Position numbers and translations under genes: made by a program | From: Gemmatimonadaceae bacterium | Lineage (GTDB): Bacteria > Gemmatimonadota > Gemmatimonadetes > Gemmatimonadales > Gemmatimonadaceae | NCBI GenBank assembly: GCA_014379705.1 | Contig: JACMLI010000540.1 | Coordinates: 1-26,484, forward strand | Direction: 5' to 3' | Length of the DNA stretch: 26,484 nt | Notes under the pieces: generated by a model | The model's input: only the letters and a program-made list of their open reading frames with translations | Told to the model about the DNA's origin: nothing | Database searches by the model: none | Shown here: piece after piece, positions 15,501 to 23,309 of the stretch | How positions within the stretch are numbered: the stretch's first letter is position 1 | How the letters are laid out: every line of letters starts with the position of its first letter

Positions 15501-17093
15501 GTGGCACTGCACCTCAAGGGTCGAGACTACGCCCTTCCCCTCGCCATTCTCGTTGCTGCCCTCTCCGCCGTCGGCTACACCGGCTGGCGGGCGGTGCGCG
15601 CCCAACGGGACACGGACCACGCACTGCGCCGGATGTACGCGGCGACCGCCGCCGCCTTCCTCGCCGAGCGCATCGAGCTGACCCTGGCGGCGCTCGCCGA
15701 CGTGTCGATTCCGGTGCCGGGCAATCGCGCCGTCGACCGCGACTTCATTGAACGCTCATGGCACGTGGCGGACTCGATTCACCAGTGCCGCTGCACCTTC
15801 CTGCCCCGCCCCCTGGCCGCGTTCGCCGTCTCGGACCAGGGAGCGCTCGTGATTGGTGGCGCAGGGCCCGACCGGGACATCGCGCAGTTTGTGCGGGGAC
15901 TCCATGCCAACGTCATGCCAGCCTCGAGGCGAGACTCCAACCTCGTGATGTACGCCCTGCTCCATGGTGGCCATCCGCGCCTGGTGATGGCCAAGGCCTC
16001 CCCCGGACCCTCCCCGAAGAGCTACATCGGGATCGTCGCCGACGCATCAGCACTGGACCTGCGGCTCCTCGAGTATCGCGAGCATGTCATGTCCGATCCG
16101 GCGTTCTTCAGCTCACTGGCCTCGCACGACACGCAGCGCGCCCTGCCATCGCGCGCCTCCTGGGATTCACTGCTCGCGTTCATCGTCACGACACCCGCGG
16201 GAGAACCCGTCACGCGGAGAGAGATACCGCACGGCGATCGAGTGCTCGACGCGACTATTCCATCGCGAGGACGGGGCTTCTCGGTACAGGCGTGGGCCAG
16301 CCCGCGCGCCGGCCCGCTCCTTCTCCGCGCGGTCTCGCCGACACGCCCGGGCGACGTGACGCTGATCGCCGTCCTCGGTACGGTGCTCATCGTCACGCTC
16401 TTCGCGCTCCTGCTGCGCGCGGCGGCGCTCGCCCGCCTGCGGCACCAGCTCGCGTTAGGCGTGACCCACGAGCTGCGCACTCCGCTCACCCAGATCCTGC
16501 TGTATGCGGAGACCCTCGCGATGGGGCGTGCGCGCTCCCCGGACACGCAGGCGAAGGCAGTCGACGTGATCGTGCGGGAGACGCGGTTCCTGATCGACGC
16601 CGTCGACAATGTCCTGCATCACACGGGCGCCGAGCGCCGGCAGCTCGCGCCGGCCCTCGAGTCGCTGGACGTCGCGGAGGTGCTTGCGGACGCGCGGTTG
16701 GCGCATGGGGCGGATGCCGTCACGGTGGCGTTGGATCCTGCCGTGCGCGTCATCGCCGACCGGCGACTCCTCACGAGGGTCATCGCCAACCTGATCGACA
16801 ACGCCGTCAAGCACGGCGGCGGACGGGTCACGATCTCGAGTCGCCGGCGCGGCGCCGCCGTGGAAATGCTCTTCGACGATGCCGGACCTGGCATTCCTTC
16901 CGGCATCCGGCGACAGGTCTTCGCGCCCTTCTTCCGGGCGGAGGAGGCCAGTGGACGGCCCGGCTTCGGCATGGGACTAACACTGGTCGACGAGGCCGTC
17001 CGCGCCATGGGGGGCACGGTACACATCGACGACGCACTGTCGAGGGGGGCCCGCCTGCGCGTCTCCCTCCCCGCCGCGGAGGGCCCCGCGTGA
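15501..17093 (+). CDS. Membrane sensor histidine kinase
   Basis: A 530-residue kinase starting at GTG 15501. One membrane helix lies near residues 11-34 and a second near 286-308, framing a periplasmic sensor of about 250 residues. Only about 15 residues separate helix 2 from the H-box GVTHELRTPL, so no full HAMP domain is evident. The phospho-acceptor is His323. The ATPase has the N-box NLIDNAVKHGG (Asn434), G1 DAGPGIP (460-466), an F-box-like APFFRAEE and G2 GFGMG (488-492). The sensor has a C-x-C pair (Cys96, Cys98 in HQCRCTF). Its sensor family is not one I recognise. The stop overlaps the response regulator start by four bases (GTGA), so the two are translated together. It carries the octamer CGTTAGGC at 16453-16460, encoding A-L-G with a TTA codon. 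Confidence 0.93.
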   Translation: MALHLKGRDYALPLAILVAALSAVGYTGWRAVRAQRDTDHALRRMYAATAAAFLAERIELTLAALADVSIPVPGNRAVDRDFIERSWHVADSIHQCRCTFLPRPLAAFAVSDQGALVIGGAGPDRDIAQFVRGLHANVMPASRRDSNLVMYALLHGGHPRLVMAKASPGPSPKSYIGIVADASALDLRLLEYREHVMSDPAFFSSLASHDTQRALPSRASWDSLLAFIVTTPAGEPVTRREIPHGDRVLDATIPSRGRGFSVQAWASPRAGPLLLRAVSPTRPGDVTLIAVLGTVLIVTLFALLLRAAALARLRHQLALGVTHELRTPLTQILLYAETLAMGRARSPDTQAKAVDVIVRETRFLIDAVDNVLHHTGAERRQLAPALESLDVAEVLADARLAHGADAVTVALDPAVRVIADRRLLTRVIANLIDNAVKHGGGRVTISSRRRGAAVEMLFDDAGPGIPSGIRRQVFAPFFRAEEASGRPGFGMGLTLVDEAVRAMGGTVHIDDALSRGARLRVSLPAAEGPA

Positions 17094-17806
17094 CCCGCGT
17101 GCTTGTGGTTGAAGACAACACAACGATTGCCGACGGCATCGCGCTCAACCTGCAGCTCGAGGGCTGCGACGTGCGCGTCGCCTCGACGGTGCAGCAGGCC
17201 AGGGCGCTGGTGGCGTCGTTCGCACCCGAGCTGCTCCTGCTCGACATCATGCTCCCGGACGGCGACGGCCTGTCGCTGCTCGAGACGCTGCGGAGCGACG
17301 GGTTCAACGGACCGGTGCTGGTCCTCTCCGCTCGCGGCGCGGAAGCGGAAAAGCTGCGCGGCTTCCGGGCGGGAGCGGACGACTACGTCACCAAGCCCTT
17401 TGGACTGCGCGAGTTGCTGGCGCGCGTCAGTGCCCTCACGCGGCGCGCATCGCGGACGCTGGAGAGCGAGGACCGCGAGCACGTGATGATCGGCGACGCC
17501 GTCATTTCACTGCGCGCGCGGACGGTGACGCGTGCGGGAGACCCGGTGATCCTGCGGCCGCGGGAGTGGGACTTGCTACTCGCCCTCCTGCGCCATCGTA
17601 GCGCGGTGGTGTCTCGCAGTTCCCTCCTCCGCGAGGTCTGGGGGTATGGAGCGGGCGTCCATTCGCGGACGGTGGACACGCACATGGTCGAGCTGCGCCG
17701 GAAACTCGGCGACGATCCGGTGCAACCGCGATACATCCTGACCGTGCGCAAGCTTGGCTATCGCCTTGTGCCGGACGGCCCCCTAGCGAGCCCCTCCCGG
17801 CGCTGA
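17090..17806 (+). CDS. OmpR/PhoB-family response regulator
   Basis: A 238-residue regulator with GTG start at 17090, overlapping the kinase stop. The receiver domain (about 1-115) has the acidic pair Glu8-Asp9, phospho-acceptor Asp52 in LLLDIMLPDGDG, Ser80 in VLVLSARG and Lys102 in YVTKPF. A winged-helix domain follows (about 135-230): LRPREWDLLLALLRHRSAVVSRSSLL, HSRTVDTHMVELRRKL and YILTVRKLGYRL, the standard OmpR-type DNA-binding pattern. It is the cognate partner of the kinase by operon structure. Target genes are unknown; neighbouring genes, including the DUF4255 gene it converges on, are possible. Its end overlaps the DUF4255 stop by 24 bases on the opposite strand. Confidence 0.94.
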   Translation: MTRVLVVEDNTTIADGIALNLQLEGCDVRVASTVQQARALVASFAPELLLLDIMLPDGDGLSLLETLRSDGFNGPVLVLSARGAEAEKLRGFRAGADDYVTKPFGLRELLARVSALTRRASRTLESEDREHVMIGDAVISLRARTVTRAGDPVILRPREWDLLLALLRHRSAVVSRSSLLREVWGYGAGVHSRTVDTHMVELRRKLGDDPVQPRYILTVRKLGYRLVPDGPLASPSRR

Positions 17807-18316
17807 TGCCTCGGCGCTCGCTTGCGCCTTCACGAGCCGCACGCGGTAGAGTACCGACGGGAGGTACGCGGTCCCCAGCGCCCCCCAGAGGTGGTGCAGG
17901 TCCTCGAAGTCCACGTTCACCATCTCGAAGACGAGCTTCTCGATCGACACGGGGAGCGGGGTCGCGTCAGGGGCGGCCTGCGTGTCCGACGAAAACAGCG
18001 GCTTCAACTGGAAGCGCTCGATCGTCTTCGAGAGGTGCGCCAGGCTTGCCGCGTACGTCGGGAACTCGAAGGCAAAGAGCAGGTCGATATTGAGGTGCAG
18101 CGGCGGCCCGACGCGCTGCGATACGCCTCCACGCTCGACCCTCGGCTGGCTCCGGAGCGCGGCGTCTTCGTGGATGTTGACCACGGAGAGGTACACTCCC
18201 GGCGGCCTGTCCGGTCCAGCGAGCATGCGCGCCGCGCCGGCGGTAACATCGGCTTCGGCAACGCCGAGGTAGGTGCGAAGCTCCAGGCAAATGAAATCGA
18301 GGGCGGCGGCGATCAT
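17783..18316 (-). CDS. DUF4255 (Pvc16-type N-domain) protein
   Basis: A 177-residue protein matching DUF4255: MIAAALDFICLELRTYL, VYLSVVNIHEDAALR, PPLHLNIDLLFAFEFPTYAASLAHLSKTIERFQ, and the closing block IEKLVFEMVNVDFEDLHHLWGALGTAYLPSVLYRVRLV. In phage-tail-like contractile injection systems (eCIS; Pvc16/Afp16) this domain occurs in the protein that caps the tail. A complete domain is present and its length is ordinary. No sheath, tube, baseplate or AAA+ gene is found in the window, so it is solitary here, or the rest of a cluster is elsewhere. ATG at 18316 starts the domain; no clear Shine-Dalgarno site is visible. A degraded receiver domain lies 37 bases upstream on the same strand. Confidence 0.88.
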   Translation of the reverse strand: MIAAALDFICLELRTYLGVAEADVTAGAARMLAGPDRPPGVYLSVVNIHEDAALRSQPRVERGGVSQRVGPPLHLNIDLLFAFEFPTYAASLAHLSKTIERFQLKPLFSSDTQAAPDATPLPVSIEKLVFEMVNVDFEDLHHLWGALGTAYLPSVLYRVRLVKAQASAEASAPGGAR

Positions 18317-18353
18317 GTGGATGCCCTGGCGTGGGCGTGCTGGGGAATCTTCA

Positions 18354-18600
18354 TCAGCGGAGGAGGTTTGCAGCGCTGGATCCCGTGAGCGCAACACGGA
18401 CCTGCACGAGCAGGGACTCGGTCGTGAATGGCTTGGCAAGGAAGTGCTCCCGCGCGAGCATCTCCTTCTCGCCCGCCTTGCGACCGCTCGCGCAGCCCGA
18501 CATCACCACCACCGGCAGCCCTGGCCGCCGGGCCGGAGTGCGGCCACGAGGTCCTGGCCTCCCATCCTCGAGCCGATCCGTTGGGTGCGTGGACGGCTCG
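18354..18600 (-). pseudogene. Frameshifted response-regulator receiver remnant
   Basis: The minus strand holds the C-terminal half of a receiver domain split across two frames. One frame (ATG at 18565-18563) reads MGGQDLVAALRP, then the adjacent frame continues RRPGLPVVVMSGCASG, EHFLAKPFTTESLLVQVRVAL, and stops at 18354. Inserting one base near 18530-18538 restores LR-x-RRPGLPVVVMSG, the usual end of receiver domains in hybrid kinases (MSG as the serine/threonine position, KPF as the lysine). The phospho-acceptor segment upstream (normally DVVMPGMGG) is not preserved. It is best read as a decaying gene end; a sequencing error cannot explain the missing first half. Confidence 0.6.
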
Positions 18601-18878
18601 GCGCCCGCGACATCGATGAAGTCGCGAACGAGAGGGTCCAGAGGCGGAAGGGTCATCGCGGGTGGTGCGGGGTCAGGAGCGGAGTGCGGGCCGATGTGCA
18701 CCAAAAGGATGATGGGAGCAGATGGGTCGGCTCGCCAGCCTACCATCATCGAGCACAGGACGATAGCCACACCCCGGCGGTGGGGCCACTGTCGGGAAGA
18801 ACTGCTAACATCCCCGAGACCAGGACGTCCCACGCTGGCGTTGGGCTCGCACACCATCTCCTCTCACGGGCTCCATCC
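18601..18878. other. Gene-free stretch upstream of the dioxygenase
   Basis: No coding sequence I would support. A minus-strand open frame crosses it, but its composition is not protein-like. It probably contains the dioxygenase promoter; GCTAACAT at 18805-18812 is AT-richer than its surroundings, but no clear -35 partner was found. Confidence 0.45.
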
Positions 18879-19622
18879 ATGGACAACGACGACCTTCCCA
18901 TCGGCCGCGTGCTCTCGCGGCGCGAAGTGCTAGCCCTCCTTGGTGTCGGCAGTTTCGGGTTGCTGACCGATCGTCGAGCGTTGATCGGGCCGGGTGTCGT
19001 GCAGCAACGCCTTCCTGCCTGCGTGGTCCGGCCCGCGCAGACCGAGGGACCGTACTTCGTGGACCGCACGATGGAGCGCACCGACATCCGCGCGGAACCC
19101 GGCAAGGATGACGTGCGTCCCGGCACGCCGCTCGACCTCGAGTTCCGCGTGAGCCGCGTAGGGAGCGGCGCGTGCACGCCACTCGCGGCGGCGATGGTGG
19201 ACGTGTGGCAGTGCGATGCCCTCGGCGCGTACTCCGACGTGAAGGACACCAACGGGCTGTTCGACACACGCGGGCAGAAGTGGCTGCGCGGCCATCAGCT
19301 CACCGATCGCAGTGGCGTGGCGCGGTTCACGACGATCTATCCGGGGTGGTACGAGGGGCGGACGGTGCACATCCATTTCAAGGTGCGCACGCCGTCCGCG
19401 GGAGTGAGCCGCTACGACTTCACCTCGCAGCTCTACTTCGATGATGCGTTGACGGACCGCGTCTTTGCGAACGATCCGTATGCGGGCAAGAGTGGGCGCA
19501 GGACGCGCAACGAACGCGATGGGATCTTTCGGCAGGGCGGGCAGGCGCTCATGCTGGACGTGACTCCCACGGCCGGCGGCTATCGCGGGGTGTTCGAGGT
19601 GGGGCTTCAGATCCCGGGCTGA
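18879..19622 (+). CDS. Tat-exported intradiol dioxygenase-like protein
   Basis: A 247-residue protein with an N-terminal twin-arginine motif (LSRREVLALLG at 12-22). The catalytic domain resembles protocatechuate 3,4-dioxygenase beta-type enzymes, which open catechol-type rings between the hydroxyls using Fe(III). The expected ligands are all present: Tyr118 in DALGAYSD, Tyr158 in YPGWYEGR, and His164 and His166 in VHIHFK. TEGPYF at 55-60 is the usual entry motif. Export is unusual for classical aromatic-degradation enzymes but known for this short, single-subunit group; the natural substrate is unknown. There are no other aromatic-pathway genes nearby. ATG at 18879; the frame stays open upstream to 18273 but that part overlaps other elements. 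Confidence 0.9.
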   Translation: MDNDDLPIGRVLSRREVLALLGVGSFGLLTDRRALIGPGVVQQRLPACVVRPAQTEGPYFVDRTMERTDIRAEPGKDDVRPGTPLDLEFRVSRVGSGACTPLAAAMVDVWQCDALGAYSDVKDTNGLFDTRGQKWLRGHQLTDRSGVARFTTIYPGWYEGRTVHIHFKVRTPSAGVSRYDFTSQLYFDDALTDRVFANDPYAGKSGRRTRNERDGIFRQGGQALMLDVTPTAGGYRGVFEVGLQIPG

Positions 19623-19670
19623 TGGCGGGGTGAGGAGCGCTACCGGACTCCTGGCAGAGCTCCGGCCGTC

Positions 19671-20198
19671 CTATTTCCCGCGGTACTTCGGTGGCAGCGG
19701 CCCGGCGGTGTTCTCCTCGTCCCACGTGATGCTCAGGATGTACCAGCGTCCGCTGCGGCGAATGAGCTGCACGGTATTGATGCCGCGCGACATGATGCGG
19801 CGGGGTTCGTACGGCCCCTTCTCGTAGGTCGTGAAGGCCTGCGCGATGTCGCCCCACTGGTCCACGACGAGGTTGGTCTGGCGTTCGTAGAAGCCCTGGT
19901 CGTTAGGCGCGCTCAGCGCGGGCGTGGTGAACGAGTCGACCCGGGCGATGAAGGCTTCGACACCGACCGGCGCGCTCGCTCCCGGGCTTTGGCTGGCCTG
20001 CGGGAGCATGATGGCACCGGGCCACATGACCGCGCGGAGGCGATCCCAGGGGAAGGGCTTGCCGGGTACCCGCGTCACGGAGGCATAGAGCTCGGTCATG
20101 ACACTGTCGATCGACCCGGCACCGCGCGCCTGGGCGGCGCCTGGAGTGGGGGCGGTCGCCAGCAGGGCACATCCAGTGAGCATCCAGATCGTCTTCAT
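19671..20198 (-). CDS. Exported NTF2/SnoaL-like protein
   Basis: A 175-residue protein with signal peptide MKTIWMLTGCALLATAPTPGAA (cleavage near 22). The mature part has a cone-like NTF2 pattern: an early helix (SIDSVMTELYASVTR), then VGVEAFIARVDSF, and late strands GDIAQAFTTYEKGP, INTVQLIRRSGRWYILSITWDEE, as in SnoaL/DUF4440-type proteins. Such folds serve many roles and no active site can be assigned. The start is ATG at 20198, with a weak ribosome site. The octamer CGTTAGGC (19901-19908) reads A-P-N-D in this frame. It lies downstream of the Tat DsrE-like gene on the same strand with a 158-base gap in which I see no gene. Confidence 0.78.
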   Translation of the reverse strand: MKTIWMLTGCALLATAPTPGAAQARGAGSIDSVMTELYASVTRVPGKPFPWDRLRAVMWPGAIMLPQASQSPGASAPVGVEAFIARVDSFTTPALSAPNDQGFYERQTNLVVDQWGDIAQAFTTYEKGPYEPRRIMSRGINTVQLIRRSGRWYILSITWDEENTAGPLPPKYRGK

Positions 20199-20356
20199 CG
20201 GCGCGGCCTGCGGGAGAGGGAGGCGAATGCTCGCAGCCCGACGGCGGTCGAAGGCGGAAGTTTGTTACGACCCGTCCACCCGAGGGATCGCGTGTTGCTG
20301 GTGCGCCGTGCAGCAGGAACCCACACGCCGCGTCAACGGGATTGACTGCTCGCGCG

Positions 20357-21136
20357 TCACGCTCCTGCGTACACGTACGCCGCGCCGTTGGCCTGCGCCA
20401 TCGCCATCCCGGCCACGATCGCGGGAACCACCACAACTCCCGGCAACATGTTCGCCGCAAGTTCCGCGCGCACCTCGGCGTACGGGCGCTGCGTGCGCGC
20501 CATGATGCTGCGGATTACTCCCCGGAACACGTTGTTGCAGAACAGCACCTGGGCACCGCGCCGCTGGAGCACGTCCACTCCGAACTCGGCCATCGACTCG
20601 CCGGCGCGGGGCTGCCACCAGATGTTGCGCACGGCCGTCACGCCGGTCCGCGAATCGGTAGTCTTGCTCGACGCACCCATCGCGTGCTTCTCCCACATCG
20701 CATCGTTGAAGATGATCGGGTAGGCATCGCCGCTGATACCGAGAATGGCGATGACATCCGGAGTCTCCATCTGCCAGCCATCTCGCATGCCGTTGAGGTA
20801 GTTGCGGGCATAGTAGAGACCACCGCCGTTCTGGTACGCTCCGATGTCGAAGACGAGCTTGTAGCGGGCACCCTTGAGGCGGTCAATCCACGAGTGATCC
20901 CACGGGCCGTCGGCGGACGTTGGCGGGATGGCGATCGGTGGAGCGTTCCGGCCGGGCCGTGCGGTGCCTTGCGCCGGGGGCGTCGCTGCGGGAGCTGGCG
21001 TGGGGGTGGTCGCGACGGCGCCAGTCGATCCCGGCGCGCATGCGCTCGCGGCCAATGCGAGACTCCCGAGCCCCACGTGCGTGAGGAAGTCGCGACGGGA
21101 GGCAGGGCTCAGGATGTCCGACTGACTGTCGCGCAT
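20357..21136 (-). CDS. Tat-exported lipoprotein with DsrE/F-like domain
   Basis: ATG at 21136 (GGAG nearby upstream) gives 259 residues. The N-terminus has SRRDFL and a hydrophobic run to a lipobox (ALAASAC, Cys33), a Tat-lipoprotein signal. A long Pro/Ala/Thr linker (about 34-80) follows. The domain from about 90 reads RYKLVFDIGAYQNGG, VIAILGISGDAYPII, FGVDVLQRRGAQVLFCNNVF (Cys200) and LPGVVVVPAIVAGMAMAQANGAAYVYAG. This resembles the DsrE/DsrF sulfur-relay fold with its cysteine before the Asn/Asn and the closing VVPAGV..AQ..GYAY pattern. DsrE/F proteins normally act in the cytoplasm, so an exported, membrane-anchored member is unusual. The role is inferred only as thiol or persulfide chemistry. 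Confidence 0.72.
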   Translation of the reverse strand: MRDSQSDILSPASRRDFLTHVGLGSLALAASACAPGSTGAVATTPTPAPAATPPAQGTARPGRNAPPIAIPPTSADGPWDHSWIDRLKGARYKLVFDIGAYQNGGGLYYARNYLNGMRDGWQMETPDVIAILGISGDAYPIIFNDAMWEKHAMGASSKTTDSRTGVTAVRNIWWQPRAGESMAEFGVDVLQRRGAQVLFCNNVFRGVIRSIMARTQRPYAEVRAELAANMLPGVVVVPAIVAGMAMAQANGAAYVYAGA

Positions 21137-21324
21137 TCGACGCTCCGGTGGTAAGGCTCTGAAAGATGAGGGCAACGAGCGCGGGCGCCAACCGATGGTG
21201 GGACGACTGGTGCCGTCAGCATGACGTGCAGACCGAGGACGAATGCGGGCGATGGGGCGACCGCTGCGGGTGTGCGACGGGTGCTCAAGGAACTGGAACG
21301 TGGAGGAAAGGTGCAGTATCGACC

Positions 21325-22131
21325 CTATACCCACTGCGTAAGGATCTCCTCTCGTTCGAACCTCCGCTCGTTGCGGCGGAAGAGCCACCAGTCGAGCGCC
21401 GCGACGAGCACGCTGGCCACCACCCCGGCCACCAGGCTGCGCAGCGCCGGGCGACCCACCAGCCCGACGAGCACCAAACCAGCGGGAACAACCCAGAGCC
21501 CCGCAACCTGCACCGCCGCCTGCACATCTTTAGAGCGCATCGAGGCGCGCATACCCACAAGTGCCGCCGCCACCCCGCAAAGGGGGGCGAGCACAAGGAC
21601 CGCGAGGAGCCACGCCCCGCCCGGCAGGATCACGGTCCCGAGCCGCATCGACGAGACCACCGCCACCCCGATGACGTTGAGGATCGCGGCGATCCACGTG
21701 ACCACCACGGCAGGCCCGACCGCCGCGAGGAGCTTGGCGAGGAGGAGCATTCGGTCCGACACAGGCGTGGCAAGGATCGGCTCGAGCGTGCGCTGCTGCT
21801 TCTCAGCCACGATCGCCAGCGCCGCACTCATTCCGGACAGGATTACCGGCATGATCAGGAAGAGCGCGCCGGTCTCGCGCACCATCAGACGCGCGAGCCG
21901 CTCGCCCTGGGGGTACGCGGCCAGCAACGGGTCGCGCCCGGCAAGGCGGAGTAGCATCTCCAGGTCGGGATCGAGGCTTGCGGGGGCATTGAACGGTACG
22001 AACGCGAGCATGACGACGGGCAGGGCGACGGCGAGCAGCGGGAGGATCAGGTAGCCCGGCCACACCTGCGCGTTTCCCCGCAGGTCGCGGACCTCCTTTC
22101 GGAGAAAGGTGAAGAGCACGTCGCGCGTCAT
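21325..22131 (-). CDS. ABC-2 type permease
   Basis: A 268-residue inner-membrane permease with six hydrophobic segments. The pattern MTRDVLFTFLRKEVRDLRGN, then the first membrane helix, is typical of ABC-2 (NatB-like) exporters. The conserved coupling motif SAALAIVAEKQQRTLEPILATPVSDRMLLLAKLL is visible near residues 105-137. Its start ATG (22131-22129) overlaps the ATPase stop TGA (22130-22128), giving strong coupling. The transported compound is unknown; NatAB-type systems export sodium, antibiotics or lipids. Confidence 0.88.
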   Translation of the reverse strand: MTRDVLFTFLRKEVRDLRGNAQVWPGYLILPLLAVALPVVMLAFVPFNAPASLDPDLEMLLRLAGRDPLLAAYPQGERLARLMVRETGALFLIMPVILSGMSAALAIVAEKQQRTLEPILATPVSDRMLLLAKLLAAVGPAVVVTWIAAILNVIGVAVVSSMRLGTVILPGGAWLLAVLVLAPLCGVAAALVGMRASMRSKDVQAAVQVAGLWVVPAGLVLVGLVGRPALRSLVAGVVASVLVAALDWWLFRRNERRFEREEILTQWV

Positions 22132-23051
22132 GCGTCGGCGCCCACTGCCTCGAGATACACATCTTCCAGCGTGCGCTCGTGCAGACGCACGTCCCGAATG
22201 CCGAATCCGGCCGCGGCGAGCGCCGTCACGACGCGGGGGACCACGTCGGCGTCGCGTACCGTAATGGCGAGGCGTGGCCCGGCAGGCTCCACTTGCAGCA
22301 CCCCCTCCATTTGCCTGACGACTCGGAGCGCTCCCTCGGCCGGAGCGGTCAGCACCACGTGGCAGAGCGGCGCCTGCGCCGCGCGACCGAGGGTATCCGG
22401 GGGCCCGAAAGCGAGGAGCCTGCTCCGCAGCACCCCGACGACGTCCGCGAGTTCAGCGGCTTCGGCGAGGTTGTGCGTGCATAGCACGATCGTGCGTCCC
22501 GCGCGCTTGAGCGACGCGATGAGCTGCCGCACGACGCGCGCCGATTCCGGGTCGAGGCCCGCCGTGGGTTCGTCGAAGAAGATGACGTCGGGCTCGTGAA
22601 AGATGGCGCGCACAAGGGCCAGCTTCTGCTTCATGCCCTTGCTGTACGTCGCGACCATGTCATCGCGACGCTCCCACAGGCCGAGGGACGTGAGGTGCCC
22701 CTCGATCCGCTTCAAGAGAAGCGGCTGGGGAATGCCGTAGAGCCGACCGAACAACAAGAGGTTCTCCAGCGCCGTCAACCGGTCGTAGAAGCCCGGTGTT
22801 TCCGTGAGAAGCCCGACCATCCCGCGCAACCGCGCGTGGTCCTCGGCGGGCCCGGGGACTGAGACCCCCGCCACCGTCGCCGAGCCCTCCGACGGGCGAA
22901 TGAGGCCGAGGAGCATGCGCACCGTGGTCGTCTTTCCGGCGCCGTTAGGCCCGAGGAGCGCGCACACCTCGCCCGGTCGGAGCGAGAACGATACGTGATC
23001 GACCACGGTGCGTTCCCCAAATCGGCGCACGAGTCCCCGCGCCTCGATCAT
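22128..23051 (-). CDS. ABC transporter ATP-binding protein
   Basis: A 307-residue ATPase. Walker A GPNGAGKTT is at 34-42, the signature is YSKGMKQKL at 136-144, Walker B VIFFDE at 156-161 and the H-loop His193 in CTHNLAEAAEL. SKGMKQ replaces the usual LSGGQ; this form is common in NatA-like exporter ATPases. A C-terminal extension of about 90 residues, ending in TLEDVYLEAVG, is also standard there. It forms a two-gene exporter with the overlapping permease. The octamer CGTTAGGC at 22943-22950 falls exactly on the G-P-N of Walker A. It is divergent from the small CPHC gene, with a 258-base gap. Confidence 0.93.
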   Translation of the reverse strand: MIEARGLVRRFGERTVVDHVSFSLRPGEVCALLGPNGAGKTTTVRMLLGLIRPSEGSATVAGVSVPGPAEDHARLRGMVGLLTETPGFYDRLTALENLLLFGRLYGIPQPLLLKRIEGHLTSLGLWERRDDMVATYSKGMKQKLALVRAIFHEPDVIFFDEPTAGLDPESARVVRQLIASLKRAGRTIVLCTHNLAEAAELADVVGVLRSRLLAFGPPDTLGRAAQAPLCHVVLTAPAEGALRVVRQMEGVLQVEPAGPRLAITVRDADVVPRVVTALAAAGFGIRDVRLHERTLEDVYLEAVGADA

Positions 23052-23309
23052 GCGCCCACGCGCGAGGGATTCAGGGTCGGCTCCAGCGAGGCCCGCAGGT
23101 GGTCCATGCAGAGGAGGAGAAAGGCCGAAGGGAGACTGCGTGCGAACGCGCGAAAGGGGAAGGCGATGCGCGTGCTCCGCCCTCGTCAGGGACCCCAGCG
23201 CCCACCAACCGTTGGGCGTCGGCGTGTGGCCGCAGCCGGGTTGGCCGGTTTTCCGGGCATACTGCGCCTTACAGGGCAGGACGTTGATTCACCCTCCCTG
23301 GAGCCCGCC
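23052..23309. other. Divergent intergenic region, no gene supported
   Basis: 258 bases between the minus-strand ATPase start and the plus-strand small gene. Open frames across it are Arg-rich and overlap the promoter region. A mildly AT-richer stretch (GTTTTCCGGGCATACTG-type, 23249-23264) could hold a -10 (CATACT), but no -35 at proper spacing is apparent. Confidence 0.4.

Noticed and set aside
15758..17089. Upstream extension of the response regulator frame
   Set aside because: The stretch lies within the kinase gene in another frame; GTG 17090 with GTGA overlap is the natural start.
18601..18857. N-terminal part of a minus-strand frame joined to the receiver remnant
   Set aside because: It does not resemble a receiver domain or any family and contains no phospho-acceptor motif.
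20342..21154. Plus-strand open frame opposite the DsrE-like gene
   Set aside because: Arg/His-rich antisense frame; the minus strand carries a Tat signal and fold motifs.
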